A stretch of DNA of 64,000 nucleotides from Arthrobacter sp. 24S4-2 (GTDB taxonomy: Bacteria > Actinomycetota > Actinomycetes > Actinomycetales > Micrococcaceae): assembly GCF_005280255.1 (NCBI RefSeq), contig NZ_CP040018.1:2976001-3040000 (forward strand), written 5' to 3'. Under the pieces are notes generated by a model. That model saw only the letters and a program-made list of their open reading frames with translations. It ran no database searches and was not told where the DNA came from. Below, in pieces: positions 60,298-64,000 of the stretch. How positions within the stretch are numbered: the stretch's first letter is position 1; every line of letters starts with the position of its first letter. A program made the translations under genes and the position numbers.

Positions 60298-61119
60298 TTA
60301 GTTCGCTGCTGCTTTGCCGCCTGACCATCTACCGCCGATGCCCCTGGGAGTCGGCCCCTGAGTGGGCAGTGGCGGAATGGTTCGAACCCGGCTGGGGCGC
60401 AGCGGCGTGCGCCGTACCGGAGTGGGCGCCGGGGACTGGGCCGGCACCGCCTTGTTGGCGATGTACACCGCCGCCTGCGTCCGCCGTTCAAAACCAAGCT
60501 TCGCCAGCAGCGAGGACACGTAGTTCTTGACTGTCTTCTCCGCCAGGAACATTTCCCCGGCGATCTGCCGGTTGGTGAGCCCGCCGCCCACCAATTCCAG
60601 TACTCGCCGCTCCTGGGGAGTCAGCCCGGCGATCCGCGGATCAACCTGCTGGGGTGCCACCAGGCTTTCCACAATGCTCGCCGCCACACCGTCGTCGAAC
60701 AGCGACTCGCCGGCGGCCGCCCGGCGCATCGCCCCGATGAGATCCGTGCCGCCGATCTCTTTCAGGACATACCCCCGCGCACCGGCAAGAACAGCGCCGC
60801 GGAGCGCTTGTTCGTCGTCGAAACTCGTCAGGATCAGGCAATTCAAGCGGGAATCCACCGATCGCACATCCCGGCAGACTTCGATGCCGGTCCCGTCCGG
60901 AAGGCGCGCGTCAAGGACGCTTACGTCGGGATGCAGGGCCGGAATCCGGCGCGTCGCCTCAACTGCTGAGCCGGAACTGCCCACCACCTGGAAGCCTTCG
61001 CCTTCCAGGAGCTCCTGCAAGCCCCTCCTGACCAGTTCGTGGTCATCCAAGATGAACACGCGGATCAGGTCAGTCTGCGTCTCGCGCGTAGCGGGACCGA
61101 GGTCTGCCCGAGGAATCAT
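60298..61119 (-). CDS. DosR/NarL-like response regulator
   Basis: A 273-residue regulator. The receiver begins IRVFILDDHELVRRGLQELL with the phosphoacceptor Asp near residue 70 (VSVLDARLPDG) and the Lys in YVLKEIGG. The LuxR-type HTH (LTPQERRVLELVGGGLTNRQ, VKNYVSSLLAKLGFERR) is about residues 165-215. A basic, Pro-rich tail of about 50 residues is unusual. ACAGGAGGACC precedes the ATG. It converges with its kinase gene and diverges from uspA. Confidence 0.9.
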   Translation of the reverse strand: MIPRADLGPATRETQTDLIRVFILDDHELVRRGLQELLEGEGFQVVGSSGSAVEATRRIPALHPDVSVLDARLPDGTGIEVCRDVRSVDSRLNCLILTSFDDEQALRGAVLAGARGYVLKEIGGTDLIGAMRRAAAGESLFDDGVAASIVESLVAPQQVDPRIAGLTPQERRVLELVGGGLTNRQIAGEMFLAEKTVKNYVSSLLAKLGFERRTQAAVYIANKAVPAQSPAPTPVRRTPLRPSRVRTIPPLPTQGPTPRGIGGRWSGGKAAAN

Positions 61120-61260
61120 GGTCCTCCTGTCCGGCGGCCGGAGCCGCCAAGGTCGGTCCGCAACCAGCTTGCCGGTACGGTGCACATCCATTATGTCTGT
61201 GACGGCTATGTTTCCGTCATCCGGCTCTGCAATTCTCGTTGACACCCGTTACCGCAACAA

Positions 61261-61299
61261 GGGTCCTTGGACCCACGGGCGGCATGTCTTTAGGCCCTA
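61261..61299. promoter_or_regulatory. Palindrome and DosR-like box between the regulator and uspA
   Basis: GGGTCCTTGGACCC (61261-61274) is a near-perfect palindrome with arms GGGTCC and GGACCC. Ten bases on, TGTCTTTAGGCCCTA (61285-61299) reads TAGGGCCTAAAGACA on the minus strand, matching the box before the second PNPOx gene at 11 of 15 positions. Both could be regulator sites for the divergent pair. Confidence 0.45.
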
Positions 61300-61376
61300 C
61301 CACCTCCAGTCCGCGGCACACATTCTAGAAGGACAGCAGGCGGACGGTGCGGTGCCGTTGGCAGAAAGGGGCTGCA

Positions 61377-61823
61377 ATGAACCGGGCCATGGACATCCGA
61401 TCGATCGTAGTTGGCGTGGACGGTTCCGACGCCTCGGTGGAAGCCCTCAAATGGGCCCAGGAACTTGCGTTGCCGCTCGGGGCCCGCATCGTGGCACTGG
61501 CATGTTGGGATTATCCGCCCGTCTACGACGGCTACGTGGCGATGGGTATCAACGACTTCGACGTCCGTGCCGGGGAGATCCTCCAGGAGGCCGTGGTTAA
61601 GGCCTTCGGGGCGGAGCTCCCGCCGAACGTGGAGTCGCGGTTGGAGCAGGGCCGGCCGCGCCACACGCTCATCGATGCCAGCCGGAAAGCCGACATGCTG
61701 GTGGTGGGGCGGCGCGGCCACGGGGGCTTCAGCGGCCTGTTGCTGGGCTCAGTGAGCTCCGCCTGTGTTGCGCATGCCCATTGCCCCGTCCTGGTAGTAC
61801 ACACACCGGAGAAACACCGGTAG
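61377..61823 (+). CDS. Universal stress protein UspA family
   Basis: A 148-residue UspA domain. IVVGVDGSDASVEALKWAQE opens it and VVGRRGHGGFSGLLLGSVSS has the ATP-binding GxxG-9x-GS pattern. It lies between two DosR-like boxes and the two-component genes. In mycobacteria Usp proteins are among the strongest members of the DosR regulon. A start 10 codons upstream is possible but MNRAMDIRSIVVGVDG fits the family. Confidence 0.92.
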   Translation: MNRAMDIRSIVVGVDGSDASVEALKWAQELALPLGARIVALACWDYPPVYDGYVAMGINDFDVRAGEILQEAVVKAFGAELPPNVESRLEQGRPRHTLIDASRKADMLVVGRRGHGGFSGLLLGSVSSACVAHAHCPVLVVHTPEKHR

Positions 61824-61828
61824 ACCCG

Positions 61829-62293
61829 TTACTCGAACGATGCGCGCCGGGGATCCGTCAGCCGCGTGTTCCACAGGTCCGGCTTCTTGACCTTGAAGCG
61901 CCGACCGGTCATTGCCTTGGGTGCCAGCCGCACGTAGTAGTCCTTGTCGCCGGGTTGCCACGGTTCCAGTAACAGGGCGTCAACTTCGTCCTTTTCGTCC
62001 TGGGTTTCGATCAGTTCGGATTCGCCGCGGGCCATCACGCTCCAGGCCATCTCTTCGTGAGCGTCGTAGCCGTCAATTTCGAAAGCGACGGGCTTGGCGG
62101 TCATGGCTGCCCAGAGCTTGGTCCCGCCCGCTGTCCGGAAGACAATGTTGCGACGCTGGAGCACGAAATTCACCGGGAAGATTTCCGGGTGGCCATCGAC
62201 GATGAGGGCGATTCTTCCGACAGTCTCGGTGTCGAGCATAACCCAGCACTGGTCAATGGACAGCTGGCCCTCGGGCGGTGTCATCGTGTTCAT
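61829..62293 (-). CDS. Second pyridoxamine 5'-phosphate oxidase-like flavin protein
   Basis: A 154-residue paralogue of the PNPOx-like gene at the other end of the cluster: VGRIALIVDGHPEIFPVNFV, RNIVFRTAGGTKLWAAMTAK and VMARGESELIETQDE. Each has MTGRRFKVK or VTGRRFKVT before the end. Its stop lies 5 bases from the uspA stop, convergent. A TAGGGC box lies 36 bases upstream of its ATG. Substrate unknown. Confidence 0.85.
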   Translation of the reverse strand: MNTMTPPEGQLSIDQCWVMLDTETVGRIALIVDGHPEIFPVNFVLQRRNIVFRTAGGTKLWAAMTAKPVAFEIDGYDAHEEMAWSVMARGESELIETQDEKDEVDALLLEPWQPGDKDYYVRLAPKAMTGRRFKVKKPDLWNTRLTDPRRASFE

Positions 62294-62329
62294 GTAAACC
62301 CACGTTACGGTCCCTCCGGCACACCCATT

Positions 62330-62344
62330 AGGGCCATAAGGCCC
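62330..62344. promoter_or_regulatory. DosR-like box before the second PNPOx gene
   Basis: The 15 bases read AGGGCCATAAGGCCC, preceded by TT and followed by CTAG. The GGGCC and GGCCC arms make an almost perfect palindrome around ATAA. It is the best of the three sites and lies 36 bases upstream of the start codon. Confidence 0.55.
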
Positions 62345-62394
62345 CTAGCGGCACCGCCAGCGTCTCTGATAGTTGGGTGCCCGAAAAATGGCCG

Positions 62395-63845
62395 CTACCA
62401 GGGGCTCGACTTATAGTCCTTGAGGAAGACGCCGTACTGGTCCTCGCCGTTTTCACCCGTAACGATGGGGTCGTAGACCCTGGCGGCGCCGTCAACCAGG
62501 TCCAGGGGCGCGTGGAAGCCCTCCTCCATGAGCCGGACCTTGGTGAAATGCGGGCGCTCATCCGTGATCCAGCCGGTGTCCACAGCTGTCATGAGGATGC
62601 CGTCGCTGTCCAGCATCTCCTGTGCGCTGGTGCGGGTCATCATGTTCAGGGCGGCCTTGGCCATGTTCGTATGCGGGTGGCCGGGGCCCTTGTAGGCGCG
62701 CGAAAACTGCCCTTCCATCGCGGAGACATTCACGATGTACTTGCGGCGCGCCGTGGAACGCTTCATGGCGTCACGCAGCCGGCTAACCAGCAGGAAGGGT
62801 GCAGTCACGTTGCAGAGCTGGACCTCAAGCATTTCCAGCGGGTCCACCTCGTCAACCACCTGGGTCCAGCTGTTGATGGCAGCCACGTCCGGAACCAGTC
62901 CACCGGCGTCGATGGCAGTGCCGGACGCGATCCGTTCCAGCGATGCTGAACCCGTGGACAGGGCAAGGGAGGTGATGGCATCTCCGGCGAGGACGGGATG
63001 TTCCATCACACTGCTGGCGAGGGCCAGGGGTGCTTGTCGTGGGCGTGGCCAAAGGTCACGAGTTCCGGGCCGCCGTTCGCCGGGTCGAGGGCGGCCGGCA
63101 GGGGCTCGTCCTCGGCATCGACCAGGGGCTTGTAGGCGTTGCCCGAGCGGCGGACCGTCTGGGCCGCATTGTTGATGATGATGTCCAGCGGGCCCGCGGC
63201 GTTCAGCGAATCCGTCAGCGCCATAACCTGGGACGGGTCGCGGAGGTCGATTCCCACAATCCTGAGCCGGTGGAGCCAGTCCCCGCTGTCCTCCATGGCC
63301 GCGAAGCGACGCGCCGCGTCCTTCGGGAACCGTGTGGTGATGGTGGTGTGGGCGCCGTCCCGAAGAAGCCGGAGCGCGATGTACATGCCAATCTTGGCCC
63401 GTCCGCCCGTCAACAGCGCGCGCCGGCCGGTGAGGTCGGTGCGGGCGTCGCGCTTGCTGTGGCTGAACGCGGCGCATTCAGGGCATAGCTGGTGGTAGAA
63501 CGCATCCACCTGGGTGTAGTGCTTCTTGCAGATGTAACAGGGGCGGGACCTGATGAGATGCCCGGCAACTTTGCCCGTAGCCGAGGGTTCAAGCTTGTTC
63601 CCGCGGGTCTCGTCATCGATCCGGTCCGGTGCGGCCGTGGCGGTCTGCGCGATCACGGCACGGTCGGACTCGGCTATCAGATCGCGTTTGGTCACCCGGC
63701 GGTGCCGTTTGACGGCCTTGAACATCTTGCCGGTGGCGCGCCGCACCGAGACGTAGTCAGGGTGTTCCTCGTCGTAGGCATGGATGGTGTTGAGAACCTT
63801 GAGGCAGGCCTGGATGTCCTCAGGCGTCAAATCGGGGGTGTTCAT
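62395..63845 (-). CDS. Zinc-ribbon SDR oxidoreductase, frameshifted
   Basis: A short-chain dehydrogenase with an N-terminal extension, about 483 residues once repaired. Residues 1-100 are helical and basic, then CYICKKHYTQVDAFYHQLCP with CPEC gives a zinc-ribbon. The SDR cofactor loop is TGGRAKIGMYIALRLLRDGA, with NNAAQTVRR and IVNVSAMEGQFSRAYKGPGH as the catalytic stretch. The frame breaks at GGGG 63027-63030 (plus strand): HDKHPWPSP becomes HDKHPLALASSVMEHP with one added base. Substrate unknown. Confidence 0.85.
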
Positions 63846-63912
63846 TGTTTCGATTTTACAGCCTGGGGAGCTCCCGGCCCGCCGTCAAGGTTTAGGGGTT
63901 GGTGGCGATCGA

Positions 63913-64000
63913 CTAATTGCCGCTGGAAGCGGCGCCTACAGCAGCTGCCTGGGCTTCGCCGGCCTTCTCCACGGACTCCCGGGCGGCGGGGGAATTTTGC
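63913..64000 (-). CDS. Unknown protein, C-terminal end (partial)
   Basis: The last 28 codons of a minus-strand gene that runs out of the window: QNSPAARESVEKAGEAQAAA then VGAASSGN and TAG. The Ala-rich, helix-forming composition is clearly protein-like, but no family can be named from so little. Confidence 0.55.
   Translation of the reverse strand, partial: QNSPAARESVEKAGEAQAAAVGAASSGN

Overview
The window is high-GC actinobacterial chromosome, most likely from Arthrobacter/Pseudarthrobacter or a close relative in the Micrococcaceae. The basis is the protein set (RbpA, OpcA, DUF3099, SURF1, mycothiol-type arsenate reductase, RpmE2, LplA with an accessory domain) and the gene order gap-pgk-tpiA-secG // tkt-tal-pgi-zwf-opcA-pgl // ctaB, ctaA, ABC exporter, sufR-sufBD-(Rieske)-sufC-sufT. 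That order matches the block known from Mycobacterium and other actinobacteria. I saw no rRNA, tRNA or CRISPR.

Layout. 1-11.3 kb is central carbon metabolism: the lower glycolysis operon on the plus strand, then rbpA, then a minus-strand pentose-phosphate operon with tkt first and pgl last. 11.7-15.7 kb holds heme A synthesis (ctaB, ctaA) and a two-gene ABC exporter. A six-unit 32-bp repeat lies between the convergent ctaB and ctaA. 15.8-21.1 kb is the SUF iron-sulfur operon, which has no cysteine desulfurase or SufU. 22.1-26.8 kb is a biotin-type cluster: acyl-CoA ligase and thiolase convergent with bioN, bioM and bioY. 27.1-32.4 kb has an ABC-F protein, YbaK, SURF1, small membrane or Cys-rich proteins, FabG and Hsp20.

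32.5-44 kb is accessory DNA. It holds a nonsense-disrupted RibD/DHFR-like gene, a VOC protein, a resolvase remnant, a secreted GH25-like protein, orphan lipoproteins and a decayed IS110 transposase. That transposase is cut in two by a compact element of about 3.9 kb made only of two tyrosine recombinases. The element's edges can be read at base level: ACGTC direct repeats outside and CCGAACTAA inverted repeats inside. It resembles a cargo-free, Tn554-like tnpA-tnpB unit and is the most interesting object here.

44-53 kb returns to core genes (arsC, serB, an ABC ATPase, TauE, TrmH, rpmE2, lplA, pepN). 53-58 kb has a YeiH exporter and a cp-ATP-grasp/alpha-E/transglutaminase operon. 58-64 kb is a DosS/DosR-like two-component module with a UspA protein and two flavin-type PNPOx proteins. 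Three similar TAGGGC-type boxes lie in its promoters. A zinc-ribbon SDR and the end of an unknown gene close the window.

Caution: six genes (tkt, ABC permease, sufD, bioY, two SDRs) each carry a frameshift that one extra base in a short C/G run (or beside one, in bioY) would repair. At least two are normally indispensable, so sequencing error is the simplest explanation. I give repaired boundaries. I worked by reading only, so family names are recognition calls and were not checked by database search.
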